A stretch of 64,000 bases of DNA from Quillaja saponaria (Eukaryota; Streptophyta; Magnoliopsida; Fabales; Quillajaceae): NCBI GenBank assembly GCA_029379385.1, contig CM055618.1:15973071-16037070 (forward strand), written 5' to 3'. The notes under the pieces were generated by a model that saw nothing but the letters and a program-made list of their open reading frames with translations, was not told where the DNA came from and did no database searches. The position numbers were made by a program, and so were the translations under genes. Below are positions 49,409 through 62,834 of this stretch, piece after piece; within the stretch, counting starts at the first letter, position 1, and each line of letters begins with the position of its first letter.

Positions 49409-50650
49409 AACATGTGTGATTGTGTTTGTATTCAATGAAAAACTTATTGACCATAGTTTGGGTGAAAAAGTGTCAGCAAATAAATATATGAAAGTTCAGC
49501 ATATATCAAACAACAATCTATGATGTCAACCACTAGTCATTCTTAAATTACATGTTGTCACACTGAATATGTGCAAATTTCTACTCTATGCCTAGCTTTA
49601 TGAGACTCCCTCTTTGATAAATTGTATCCAATTGCAAATTTACATACTTATCTAAGACATTCTTCAGTTAGAATAGCGAAAAATAGGCACGTGGAAGTAA
49701 TTTATTCAACTAAACTGTTAGTCATAGCTTTTAGGTCGATATCTGTCAATATATTTTTACACTTTAAGAAACAAAAAATTTATTCAAGAAATTTGGATTA
49801 AAATTTTGAGTGAAACGATGTTATTAACAATGTATCAAAACTTTTATGATTAAGTGGATAAGAGTTCATATTTTGTCACATATTATATCAACATTTAAAT
49901 ATGAGATAAGAAAAGACATACATAAAATTATAATGCATACAAGCATGTGAGAAGAAATCTAACCTTACAACTTAAACTGAATTAGTTTCTTTTAACACAT
50001 TCAAACTTTATTTCTGCGAGTGTGAAACCACCACCGTTACCACCGCCAAGCTAGTACTTCTCATAAGAAACCTCAATAATATTAAATGTCACTAGTTTTA
50101 AGCAAATAAGCACTGACAGATAATGGGGTTGCTGAACTTTCAAACAAGTAGGTATGACCTTTGACCATAGTCCATATAGTTCACCTCTTAACCTACATTT
50201 TGTCTTAAAGATATTCTGGTATTCCTGTACACCTTTAAAAATGAATGATGAGTTCCATCGGCCAATAGAACTATGTTGATTACTAATAATATGATGATAA
50301 AATGGGAACCATGAATTCACTGGGAAAAAATGGTAAACAGGTCAGAATTCAGAATCCTTATACAAGGTGTCTGCTGGTACTGCAATTCTGTTGCTGTGTA
50401 GTATATACCCTAGATCATGATTTTAATCATGCAACATGAACACATGGATAAGACTTGGAATACAAAATTTACATTGCTAATTTAACTATGAAGCAAGGCA
50501 AAAGGAAAAGCCAAAATTTCATTAATAGCAAGTATTATGAACAAGAGTGTCAATGTACAAGAGTGACACTACCTCATGCTGACAGAATTATAATAGTTAT
50601 ATATAAAACTAAAATATCAAAAACCGAATGTGACTGAATGAAGTTACTGC
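49409..50650. other. Intergenic region between foldback element and MLO 3' end
   Basis: AT-rich sequence with no recognised gene. The part from about 50040 to 50650 is probably 3' UTR or downstream sequence of the leftward MLO gene. The minus-strand ORF at 50051-50320 has no family resemblance. Confidence 0.5.
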
Positions 50651-53600
50651 CTATGCTATGTCATGGTTCTTTGAAGGGGCAGGCTTCACAAATGTGAAGT
50701 CATCTTCATTACTGGTATGGCCCTCGTGATGGTGTTCATTCATTTCTATTTCCTGTTCATCCTGATCAACTCTTAGTATCAAGTTGTCAGTTGATGCTGA
50801 GGGAGATGGAGATGGAGGGTCAGCTTCAAAATGAGATCCATCCTGGTCATTGAAGGTGGATGAGCGAGTTGAGTGCCCGGTAGTTTTGAAACGGTGCAGT
50901 GTAGGTCCAGAAGAGTGAATTGTTGACTCGACAGGGCTTCCTAGAGTTCGAGTAAGGGATTTTTCTCCCTTTTTCCCCTGCTTCTTTTTGACAGCCATGT
51001 GCCACCTCTTAAGGGCCTTCGATGTATGTTCATCAAAGATTGATTTTTTCATACTTGAACCCATCTGCGAGTATTTACCATAAAGTTCTTACTTAATTAG
51101 AACCCAAAAAAAAGTTCTCATTTAGTTCAATTATATCTTGATTGACAGATTCCATACAGAAGAAAACGATTAAGGTTCTACATATTCATGCATAATAAGT
51201 TTAGCGATATCAGAAATAGCATTTTTTGGAAATCAATGTTGTTCCGGGCTTCCCTGGTAATCACAGGATTAAGTTAGCTCTATTTGATAATAACTTATGG
51301 TCTAAAGCAGAAAAATTGAGTGGAATTTAGAGAGGCATTAAACAGCAAATAGTGTTTCCCCCCTGTTTTGTTAATAAACGAACTGTAGAAATTAGTTTGT
51401 TTGATCATGTTCATCTCAGCAGCATGCATCAGAAGAAACTCTCAAAAAAAAGTGAAGGTACCTGAGTTACAAGAGCATATAATGGAAGGGTAATGTAGCT
51501 GCAGAGGCATAACACTCCAACCCTGCAACCCCATGAAAAAAAATCAAATTATAAGTCCCAAGGCACGTCTGAGGCTTCAATCATATTAATCAAATGCTAA
51601 ATGCATCTAAAGATCACTTTTCCCCCTTCATATTCATGGAAAAACAACCCAATTATTGGTTCATATTTATGATGCAGTTATTGCAAACTTATCATTTATG
51701 TAATTAGTTGTAAACTTAGAGAGCAAGTTCTTATGTAACAGGGAGAAATGCAAATCAAAGGCTTACCCTAGAGAAGCTTTGATTAATGCAAGCTTGAAGT
51801 CAGCATGGAAACATGATTTTGTCCCAAAAGAATACTGCACAAAAGGAAATTTGTCATCCTAATTCGCAATGGTCATGATGTATCAGTATAAGAAGGGGTT
51901 ATTGGAAAATTTATAGCAAGGTAGTAGGGAATGATCCATTACCCATATCCACAAGAAGTATGTTATTTGGAATGCATTCTGCATGTACAAGAAAACTAAT
52001 TAGGGGGAAAATCCAATTAGTTGATGAAAGTAAACACATAACATTAAGAATTCACAACCAGGATCCAGTCCCAACTCCCTACATAATGGTGACTTTAGAG
52101 TGCATAACATTTTGTCATTGATACTATCTGTTACATTCTGGCAGAGGCATTTGGAATTTTATCCTTGAGAATATGACAAAACTCCTCCATTTCAAAAAGA
52201 CAAAAGAGATATCCTTCATTTCTTTTCCTTATTCATAGACAAAATAAGATTTGCTTGAGTGCATCTGACTGAAACAAAAATATCCTAACCATGATAGTGA
52301 CCACAAGATCTATATGTAATGACATTTTCAACACTAAGATTAAAGATGTTTTAAAACTCATGCTGATTTCGCACAAAGGCTGCATTGAGTTTCAACTAAA
52401 TTTATGCTACTCAGCCGTTTTTGATTTATAAGAAAAATTAGATCTAGATACTCCAAAAAGAGAAGGACATTAAATACCTGAAATAAAGCAAAATGGATAA
52501 GATAAAGAATTAGCTGAGGCCGGCCAAACCAAAAGTAATTGTTTGAGGCTTCAACTAAAGGGATCCCTTGGACCACTGCATGTCTTTCAGAGATGTCAAG
52601 AGCCATCCTTGTCAAAATGGCTTGTAGTTTGGTTCCAACAGCCAAGATTATCTGCAACCAATTAATTAATCATCATTTTAATTTCTTTTCAAAAAATTCA
52701 CAAAATTCAATACTGAAAACAGACTACTTACAATGACAGGGATTAAAGATGCCCAAAACAATACATGCGATCCTGAAAATCACATAAAAATGAACAAATT
52801 CTCATCTTTCAATTGAACAGTCAAAAGGAGAGTACTTTATTTATGTGTAAAGGAAATTAAAAGTTGCTTACCATTAACATTTACGAGCAGGAAAATCACA
52901 AAGGATGCCCATAAAACAGGACTGCCAACGTCAGGAGGGAAATACATTTCAAACTAATTATGGCATGAAGGGCACATGTATCACAAACTACTTGACCTTA
53001 TAAAAAGATCATTACCTCACTCCCACCACTATCTTGAAGTCATCTTCTAAAGATCTTTTGATATACTTTTGGAAGTTAAATTGACTTCCAGGAGCTAGAT
53101 GGACCTATATATAATGCATTGTTATAATAGAATGACAATCCAACACTAAAGACACACATACAGCCAATTGAGAAACTCACATTGATGAATCCATTGCGCA
53201 AAGTCATATAGTCAGCCTTATTAACAGACCTAAAAAATTGTCGTAAGAAACACCCCTGCAATAAGTATATACTCGAAACGTTTATGGTCACTTCAGAGTT
53301 AGTACCTCATCCCAAATAAAAGAAAAAAGTATACAAAAATTATATGCGTGCAATTGTAAGCTTTGTCTTAATAAAGGAATAAAGCTACAACAATTGCTTC
53401 TGTGGTTCTACCATATTTTACGCCTATTCTACCATAAGGCACATGCCACCAAGTAACCACACACCTCTTCCTTTAGTTGATTTCATAACCAATCTGACTG
53501 ATTAAATGGTAACTCAATCACTTACGCCTCAATCTTACCAATCAAATTCAGCTAAAGAAAGCAAATTAGGACCAAAACTGAAGAGTTTGGAGGTTAGTGA

Positions 53601-56560
53601 AATAGTTCTTACAACATAGAAGAAGAACGGAATCCTAGTCCAAAAGCTGGTGTGTGCTCTGACAAATGATGTCTCATGAGTAAGCCTGAATCTTGCAGGA
53701 TCTGCACATGAAAAATGTTCAATTTAGCACTGAAGTTACATCTAAAAGTGAAGTTTGAAAAATGAGTAACTCTAAATTTGAAGCTACAAAAAGAAATTGA
53801 ATCTCTTGTACATCATGAGACATTATACCATTAGAAAACTCATAGCCATGAGATGAAGTCTCCTTCTCCCAGTCTTTCCAGCCACGAATCTGTTAAAAGA
53901 AACTATTAGCAAAAAACTAGATATCATCAATGTAAATTTAGTTTACAATTTTACATGTTGATTAATAACCAATAAATTAATTTTCATAGAACATGGTTTT
54001 CCACAAGAATCATCTATTGGACTTAATAGATTGAGTGAAAAAAACCCATGGTCAACCAGATTTTTTTATTTTTTCTTAACCCAGTTTGACTGTACAAGCT
54101 TCTACTAAATAAGGTAACAGGGAGGCGGTATACCTGCCCTACTCCTATCCTTCCATGTCTGTAGCTATTCTCAAGCCTCATAAACAAAATATGTTTTCCT
54201 TTTAGTTTCCAAAACTAAAATAATTTAGCAAGAAGCCTTAATCATTTTCTACCAACTAAACAAGAATCTAATGATCACATGTATGAATCCCAGTAACTAC
54301 TGCTTTTTGAAAAGGAGAATAGAGGTCATAATGTGAGCGCCTATGTAATAAAGATTAAAGCATACCAAAAAACCACATAAAGTACAACTATACCTTCAGC
54401 CTTCCAAGCATCATTGTGATGGCACTATATAACACATGAAACACTGCTAAGAAAAATATTAGAATGTGTAACTGATGCAATCCATTGGTAGATATAAGCG
54501 GTTCAAAACCCTGTTAACAACAAGAATATATTAGCAACTATTCCTGGCAGATGGAATTGCAAGTTAATAGATGATGGCCAAGTGAATTTTAAAGTGATAA
54601 TCAATATATTGAAAATAAATACACCCAACAGAAAAACAATAATAATTAGAGAAAAGGGTGACACAAAAGTTTTTAATAATAGCTTATTGTAACTAGAAAA
54701 TGGATGAATTAACTTAAACCTCAAACTACAAAACAGACGAAGAACGTTCCCAGTAAATGCTCTGAATTGGCAATAGGTCCAAAATCTTCACCAATAATTT
54801 CACGGATTTTTTATTTATTTTGTATATCTGTATATGTAATAGTTTTATGACACCAAATGAAGTATTTTAATTCATACCCTTTATCGTGTAAGCAAAATCC
54901 TTGTCTGAAACTTATCTAAAAATGAATTTGTTGTTAAGGCATAAAGAGCATGCAGATTTGTTAAAACAAAATTGATTTGGTTTGTCAAACAAGCACCTCC
55001 TCAGTCATCTCCCAACAATTTCCAATCCCCTCAAAACGAAATGACTGTCATAAAGGCAAAAAGATATTATATCTTACTGTTGTGTTTACTAGTAAACCTA
55101 CTTGTAAAGTTGGCAATCAAAATAACTCTAACCACCATATGAAAGAATATAGAAAAGATGACGTTTATATCACTTTTTCTTTAAGTATTCTAGCTACGTG
55201 TTCATGTTAAGTATAAATCTCAAAATCAATTTGCAAGAATCAAATTGGCCATAAACTGGATACCTCTTTGCATTTAGGAGTGTCACTATCTGCTGCCAAG
55301 TATCTTCGCTCAAACCATAGAAGTTTCCTACGATGATCACCATCATTGACACCATCAGATGGACATGGCAACATACTGTCTGCAGCCTTTGCAGAAATAC
55401 ATATTCGAGCAATGTAAGTTTGCCCAAAAGTCAATAGCAGTGAAATGAAACCTAGAACCATCAACTCTGCAATTTATTGATAGTCAATCATATGTCAAAT
55501 ACTTGTCACTGCATATAAAATCCCAAAATAAGCAAAGAGAACAAAAGAAAATGAATACATTATACAATTATACTTTGTAATGGATTGCTTTGATTCCAAG
55601 ACATGAACATCGTAAGTATGCTTAATTAAGTTCTTACCAGCTTGGACCTTTAGTAGAGCTTCGAACATAGCTTTCTTATGCCTTTCTGTAAGCCACTGCA
55701 TTGAAGTTTGATGGTTAGATGTCATAAGAAAAGTCTATTAGACAAATTCACAAATTGTACCTAGCTCTATTGAGCAAGTCTACCAACCCTCTGCTTTGTA
55801 TATCCCAGAATTCAAATATTCGTCAAAGAATTGAACAAGAAAAGCAAATAGACCCTCTAAAACTTCTATCCACACCTGATTAAATATCATCAAAACCTGC
55901 CACTGGGTTGAAAGAACATAAAGCGTACTTCTTTCGTTGAAAAGGAGAAGACCAAGCATTAGGAAAGAGGCAGCGATTGAGAGCAAAATGGAATAAAATC
56001 TGTAAACTTGACTCTTTGAAAAAAAAGAAGAAAGGAAACAAGAAAATACGAATCCACGGGGGAACAAGTGTATATGAATCAACTCATCATATAGCTCAAT
56101 AAACATCCATTTCCTCATGGTTGAGATGTAAAAGGGCTAGTTTGTTCTTCCAAGAGGAAAGCAAACTTCATTTGACTTTAATGGGAAAAATTTTTAAAGG
56201 GAAAAAACAGAGCAGGGAAAAACAAATATTTGCTGTACCAAATTCATTATGGCAACCCACTAAGTTTTATCGCTTTCTCACAAGGTATAAACAAAACCCC
56301 TGTTCGAAAGAACAGTTAATTTTATCAGGAATTGCACAAACAAAGGCATTGTAAAGGTTTCATTTTTAACATACCGTTCCAATTTTGTGAAGACTCTTTT
56401 CCAAAGCTAAGGAGATTATGATGATAACCGCACAGACAACAGCGACAGCCCAGGTAGGTGTTTGATCAAGTGTTCTGGAATTACTGCTACTTTCAGATGC
56501 CGCCATGACCACCTCTCCAAACAAAAACCAGAGAAAGAGAAAGAGAAAGAAGAGCAACAT
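50651..56560 (-). CDS. MLO: MLO-like seven-transmembrane protein, clade III (MLO5/7/8/10 type)
   Basis: Plant-specific seven-helix plasma-membrane protein with a C-terminal calmodulin-binding region. MLOs act as calcium-channel-like proteins; clade V members affect powdery mildew, clade III members act mainly in pollen and reproduction. Fifteen exons on the minus strand join in frame: 56560-56375, 55695-55638, 55466-55264, 54510-54394, 53889-53829, 53701-53613, 53255-53181, 53104-53016, 52921-52872, 52772-52732, 52651-52478, 51978-51943, 51834-51767, 51522-51462 and 51064-50651. The product is 573 residues, normal for the family. Landmarks: [146 protein letters not shown] (calmodulin-binding) and [10 protein letters not shown] at the end, the clade III signature. 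An ATG 54 bases before MAASESS adds a leucine/phenylalanine-rich leader, as clade III proteins often have, so the upstream start was chosen. Confidence 0.95.
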
Positions 56561-59500
56561 TTTTGATCTTCACGAAAAAAAAAAAAAGACAGAGAGAAGC
56601 ACGAATTGGAGAAAGATAGGTTCTTGAACAGAATCCAATATTTTTAATTATGTGGGTTTGTGATGAAAACGGAGAAAACCCTTCAAAAGGGCATGCATTT
56701 ATTGATTGTTCTTCAATCCGGAGCTGGTTCAAGTCTGATGGGTAGATTGGTGGTGGTTAAGTAGTGGCAGAGGTTTCCTAGTTGCCTCCAACACAGAACA
56801 AAACACGGTTCCAAGAGAATTATACAAACAATTTCATGTTTGATTCAGTGTAGGAAAAAAGAAACACTTTATTCTTTGACTTACTCTCTCTCTCCTTCTC
56901 TGGTTTGGTGCCGTGAAGAAAGCGGCTGAAATATATGAAAGAAATCTGAATCTTAGCTTTTTTCTTGTCCTAATGAATACTAGCAGAAATGAATCATTCC
57001 CAGATTAAAAAAAATAAAATAATAATAAACAATAAATAATAAAAAGAACAAGGGTAAATTTCAATATGAGTTGACGCGTACACTGGACTTACATCCAGCC
57101 ACTAATTAAGGAAGAAAATTTTTATTTACAAAAAGAATTCTAAATCTGAATGGGCCCACTTATAAAGAAATTTAATTAAAGTCCATGCAAAACCCATTTT
57201 TTTTGCTAAGAAAAAAAAATTGAGAGAAAATAAATATAACAATACTCCTAACAAATATTATAATTCAAATCTTAGTGAAAAATATATCATACTAGTAATT
57301 TTTTATATCTAATAATTTTGTCTTAACAAATTATATTAAATGATTGACAACATAAAATAAATAAATTATGATTTTTGACAGATATAATAATATAATTGTA
57401 TGTTCTTTGTACCATAGTCTAATATCTTCAACTCCAACTCTACAACTCATTGAGTCTAAAATCTTTAACTCCAACTCTACAACTCGTTGAAGGTTTCTCT
57501 TCTATTATTATTTGTTATATCTAAGTAAGATAGAATAATAAAACTATGAATCAATGAAATAAATATTTTTGAAAGCTAAGGTTCAATTATAGTAAATGTG
57601 TGTGGGTCCCCAAACAAAGAAAAGTTGTCCTTGTTAATCATATGGATGCACATACGTTTCACATTGTTGTAACTTGACAATGCCCAAGAAAAAGGGCGGA
57701 TCATTCGTTGTTTTAATTTTTGTTTTGGTTTAACGCGTAAAAATCTTATAACTAAGTTTGGAAGATGGGTAATAAATAGGAGAAAACGTATTTTATATTG
57801 TTATTGTCATATTCTTAAAATTAATTCATTAACATCATAAAATGTGATTATATTATTTATATATTTTTTAGATACTTATTATGATAGTAACATAAAATAT
57901 ATTATATTAACATGTATTATCCTAAGCAAGTAATAAATATAGAAGCATTCATTTAAATTTTTATTTCTAAATGTGTGTGTTACAAGAAATTTTAAAACCC
58001 TTAAAAAGATATCTGCCTTTTTTGCATTAGTTTTAGTAATGACATGTTTTTGATTGAATTAAAAACTGAATTATTAGATGAAAGTATTATGTACGATATT
58101 AATTATAACATAATAATAATAAAAATAATAACTAATTAAAAGAATAAAGTATTTGTATTTGAAATGTTCATCAAATATCAAGGCCTTAAAGTAGAAGGAT
58201 TCTAAGTTTGATATGCATTTTCTGACCACTTTCTGTTTTCAAACTACAACTTGAGTTTAGTAAAGTCCTCACTAATTTCTTTTGGAAATTGCTACTTTTC
58301 TTTCTTTTCTTTTTTTCAAATTGTTCTTACTTTTATAAGTAGGCCAAACATTTTTTTTAGTAAATTAAGTCATCACTAACAACTTTGTGTTTATTTCTTC
58401 TTCTTTTTTTCAAACTTTTCACACTAGTCTTTAAACTATTTTAGTAACCAATTATTTCAGCAAAGCATAATATTTCTTTTTATTTCAAAAATAATTTCTC
58501 TCAAACAACTTTTAAAAAGAATTTTTTTTTTGCCAAATCAACTTTAAAAAGATTAATTATTTCAGCATATATATATATAATTAATTTCAGACATTTATTA
58601 ACTATTTATTTTCCTTTGAAATCCATTGATGATGATATATTATCATCCCTTACCAAATACCAGGGACAATTTTATTTTCAAAGGTTGAAATGGCAATCAA
58701 CATTCACAACTAGAAAAAGACAAAATGGTTTGAGAGAACCATTCATACATACGCATGTGTTGTGAACACAGAAATAGAAATTCTTGTTTGTTTGTTTTTG
58801 CAGGCAATAGACAACTCGACAATAAAAGTGGACAACACAACAAAATGAAAGAAATGTAGTATTTCAAGTGTGGACGTCATATATCTCGTCTTTTGTTCAA
58901 ACTTGTAGGAAGTATCCACAGATGTAATTTATTTAGGTTTCAAATAATTCTACAATGTATTATTTTTACGATTGTGACTTGTGAGGAGGACTGTTTTATG
59001 CCATTTTTTTAGAAGTTGAATTTAAATTTACATGTATAAAATAGAATTGTGTAAAAGTTTTTCTAATGTAAAATGTAGTGCTTTCAGACTCAACCCGTCG
59101 AATTGTTAAACCCATGACCCGATCCAAGCACCATGTTGGGTGAAGCCTCAGAATCGATAGTAACAGAACCGATCAATCCTGTCAAAGGTTTGATGGATTA
59201 ACCCATTTTGAACCTGGGACCTCTAGATTAAAAAAATATGTTTTGATCACTTAATTAAGATAAATCTTGATATACAAATATTTTTAAATATATATATATT
59301 AACTAGTTACATGCACGTGCTTATGAATATGTAAAATAATATTTTATTTTTAAGTATAAAGTTATAATTTTATATCTTTGAGTCATATTTAAAAGATAAA
59401 AGATCAGTTGGTTTGTGAGTGGAAGTGAAGTGAGTAATTATTAATAAGTTAATTTTTTTTAATTTTTTAAATAATTTATATTACTAAAAAATTATTTAAT

Positions 59501-60006
59501 TTATGTGAGTTGATAGGATAATGAGGAGTTATTAAGAGAGAAAAAGTGAGTTTTAAATTTATTTAACTAATTCAAAAGAATTAGTTTATTCTAAAGTAGG
59601 AGATCATAAGAGTTTTCAGACTTTTTAGAATAACTAGTTTCGTGGCACATGCATTACGCATAAATCGTGTTGATGATATATACATCTATGCTCATCAATA
59701 ATTAATGTGCATGGTAATAAATTAAAGTTAATAAAAAAATAATATTTTATGTAATTACATTAAACAAATATATCAATTCAATTAAAAGTTTAATTCATCA
59801 TATACTTTTTTCTAATATTCTAAAAATGAAAAAAGAATAAACACAATGATGTTATAATCATAAAAACTATAATTTTAATTTTAATATTATAATTATCAGT
59901 AACTTATTAAATAAAAAAAATTGAGAAATTCAATCTTAATATTATTGATATATAGTTATTGATAAATTATAAATTTATTAATATGAAAAGAATTAGGATA
60001 AAAAAA
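56561..60006. other. MLO promoter and AT-rich intergenic region
   Basis: Bases 56561-56960 are the leader and promoter of MLO (leftward), including a CT-rich tract at 56883-56903. From 57000 the sequence is AT-rich. Bases 57413-57490 contain a near-perfect direct duplication with ACTCCAACTCTACAACTC in each copy. At 59090-59225 a GC-richer patch with repeated CCCATGACCCG-like and AACCC motifs resembles fragments of plant repeats. No gene was seen. Confidence 0.55.
57413..57490. repeat. Direct duplication of about 37 bases
   Basis: Two adjacent copies share AACTCCAACTCTACAACTC, preceded by ATCTTCA/ATCTTTA and followed by ATTGA/GTTGA. The few differences point to a fairly old local duplication. 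Confidence 0.75.
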
Positions 60007-61202
60007 CTAACCATAATTATGGTATCCTAACCCCAATCCTATTAACAAAACTTTTACCTTAGCTAGGTACCCTAACCTTAGCTATAATACCCAAACCCAA
60101 GCCACGGTACCCGAATCCTAGTTACGGTACTCGAACCCTAGTTGTGGTACACTAACCCTAACTACAGTATCCTAACTCTAGATATGGTATCCTACCCTAA
60201 TTATAGTACCCTAACCTTAGTTACAGTACCCAAACCTAGTTGCAGTACCCAAACCCTAGCTACGGTACTTAACCTTAGTTACAGTACTCTGATCCTAATT
60301 ATAGTATCCACACCTTAGCTATGGTACCCACACCTCAGCTACGGTTGGTACCCAAACCCTAGTTACGGTACCCTAACTACGGTACACTAATCCCAGTTAC
60401 GGTACCCTAACCCTAGCTACGGTACACTAACCCTAGTTACGGTACCTTAACCCTAACTAAAGCACCCTAACCCTAACTATGGTACCCTAACTCTTGCTAC
60501 GGTACACTAACCCTAGTTACGGTACACTAACCCTAGTGACGAAACCCTAACCTTAGTTACGGTAGTCACACCCTAGCTACAGTACCCAAACCCTAGCTAC
60601 GGTTCCATAACCCTAGCTACGATACCTTAAGGCTAACTACGGTACCAAAACCCTAGCTATAATACTCTAACTCTAGCCACGGTACCCTACCCTAGTTACA
60701 GTACCCAAACCTTAGTTACGGTACCCAAACTCTAGCTACTGTACCCAAACCCTAGTTACAGTACCTTAATCCTAGCTACGATACCCAAACTTTAGCTACG
60801 GTACCCTAACCCTATATACGGTACACTGACCCTAGATATGGTATTCTAACCCTAAAGTACCCTATCCATAGTTATGGTACCTTAACCTTAGTTACGGTAC
60901 CCTAACCTTAGCTATGGTACACTAATCCTAGACCTAGTTACAATACTCTAAGCCTAGTTAAAGTACCCACACCTTAGCAAAAGTACTGAAACCCTAGCTA
61001 TAGTACCCTAACCTTAGCTACGGTACCCTAACTCTAGCTACAATACCTTACCCTAGTTACGGTATCCTAACCCTAATTATGGTACCCAAATCCTAGCTAT
61101 AGTACCCTAACCCTAGTTACGGTATACTAACCCTAACCTTAATTACGGTTACAATACTCACAACCTAGCTATGGTATCTAAACCCTAGCTACGATACTCT
61201 AA
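60007..61202. repeat. 20 bp minisatellite with telomere-like CCCTAA motifs
   Basis: About 1.2 kb of imperfect head-to-tail copies of GGTACCCTAACCCTAGCTAC, roughly 55-60 units. Each unit joins a GGTACC palindrome (KpnI site), a telomere-like CCCTAACCCTA stretch and a TAGCTAC or TAGTTAC spacer. Many copies read CCCAAACCCTAG, creating the AAACCCTA telobox. Copies differ by point changes and occasional shortened units (near 60180, 60350, 60850 and 60940). The edges fade into AT-rich DNA. It has no coding frame. The array is not a plain interstitial telomere, because the CCCTAA motifs are interrupted at a fixed 20-base spacing. Confidence 0.92.
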
Positions 61203-62800
61203 TGATTAATAAATTGTATTTTTTTTCATTTACTTTACGTGTTTGAATCTCTATTACAGACAATTTAAACGTCGTCTCCATTATTAAAAAAAGAAAAAGA
61301 AAAAACAAACTCCTTAATCATGATTGATTGATGTTGAGGTATGTCTAATCCAGCCTTACGTTTGTAATCAGTAGATAAGGAACCTAACCTTAAAAGTTTA
61401 GTGAAGGCTGTGAGACCACAACATTGACCCAATTTGAAGTGGATGCAAGCCCATACTTCGTTTTCTCAAAGATTGCTCCTCTCTTGATATGTCCATCTCT
61501 AGCAAATATGAGACTGTTCTAAATTCCAATAATCTAAATGTTGGATTTACAAATCAAGAGAATCTACTTCTTTGGAGAACTTAAAACAGTGTAATTTCAT
61601 TTACAATTTATATTTTGTTCAGTTTTGAATTCCACGCCAACTATATTAGATTTAGATAATTACATATAAGTTGTTTTAATTAAAAAAAATAAAATTATAC
61701 GAAGAAATTATTATAAATGGATAGATTTTTAATTAGTATATTTATTTTATTGGCTAATAGAGTTTTTACTTAGTAAAAATTTAAATTATTAAAATTTTGT
61801 GGGATATAAGTGAGTTTGTATTTATTTGTAGAAAAAAATTATGAAATAGATAAAAATTAAAATGTTACTGTAAGCGATTTTTTTTAATTATTATTTTTTA
61901 TTACTTTCTTTCTCACACATATGTGATCAGAAGATTTGAATACAACTCATCTACATATAATGAGTTAAACTAATTTTATTATGTGGAAATGATGTCCTAA
62001 AAAAAATTGCAATACTATATTAACATCCAAAGATCAACATGGATTGAGGAATTATTAAAACCCACTTGGTGAATGGACAGAGTACAAAGCTTAATTAAGA
62101 AGGTTGGGGAACCATTCAATCAAAAGTTAGAAAAAGTACAAAGAACTAATTTTACCAAAATGCATGTGATATGGGGTCTATAATAGGAAGGTTCAATCAT
62201 TGAAACCCAAAAGAGAGAAAATATTTTGGTTGTACTTAATTGACTTAATTTATGGCGTCATCACTATGTGTGAAGAGATTGAAAAAAATAAACTATTTTA
62301 GTCCTGCAAATTATTCTTTGAAATTTAACCTTTGTATTTCCAATTTACCTGATTCTTTTTTATTTATTTATAAAAAAATTGATGAAAATTTGTTTATTAA
62401 TTAATATTTAAACTAGTAGGAAGAACATCCACAACAACAAAGCTCCTTAATTAATCAAATTGAAAATTCTAACTCTATGTCAATTATATTATAATTCAAT
62501 TCATCAATATTAACAATACAATTCACAAGAATATTAATATAACCATCACATATGAGACTTAAACATAGAATTTCTTAGTCTCAATATTTTCATTTTATCT
62601 AATTAAAATAAAATGTCATCGAAAAATTTACATAATCATACCTAATCACCGAAATTTTCATATAAAATCAGACTACTATTAATTCTTAAACTCATAAATC
62701 CATGAATACATTTTGTCAATGGAAACCAATAAATTAGTTATAGATAATTTGATGTAAGAGTGCATGTGAGGCTTTAATTAATTGTAATTGACCTAAAATC
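61203..62800. other. Intergenic region right of the minisatellite
   Basis: Mostly AT-rich. Bases 61320-61600 are more balanced in composition and may be an old gene or transposon fragment, but no frame or motif could be assigned. The rest holds no recognisable feature up to the TATA box at 62801. Confidence 0.5.
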
Positions 62801-62808
62801 TATAAATA
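62801..62808 (+). promoter_or_regulatory. TATA box of a gene extending past the right edge
   Basis: TATAAATA is followed about 30 bases later by a change to pyrimidine-rich leader sequence. Together with the donor site at 63032 it suggests a rightward promoter. Confidence 0.5.
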
Positions 62809-62834
62809 ATAGTAGGTCGTAATTGAACAAATTA

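Noticed and set aside
60007..61202. Simple interstitial telomere
   Set aside because: CCCTAA motifs are not continuous; they occur once or twice per 20-base unit with a GGTACC-containing spacer.
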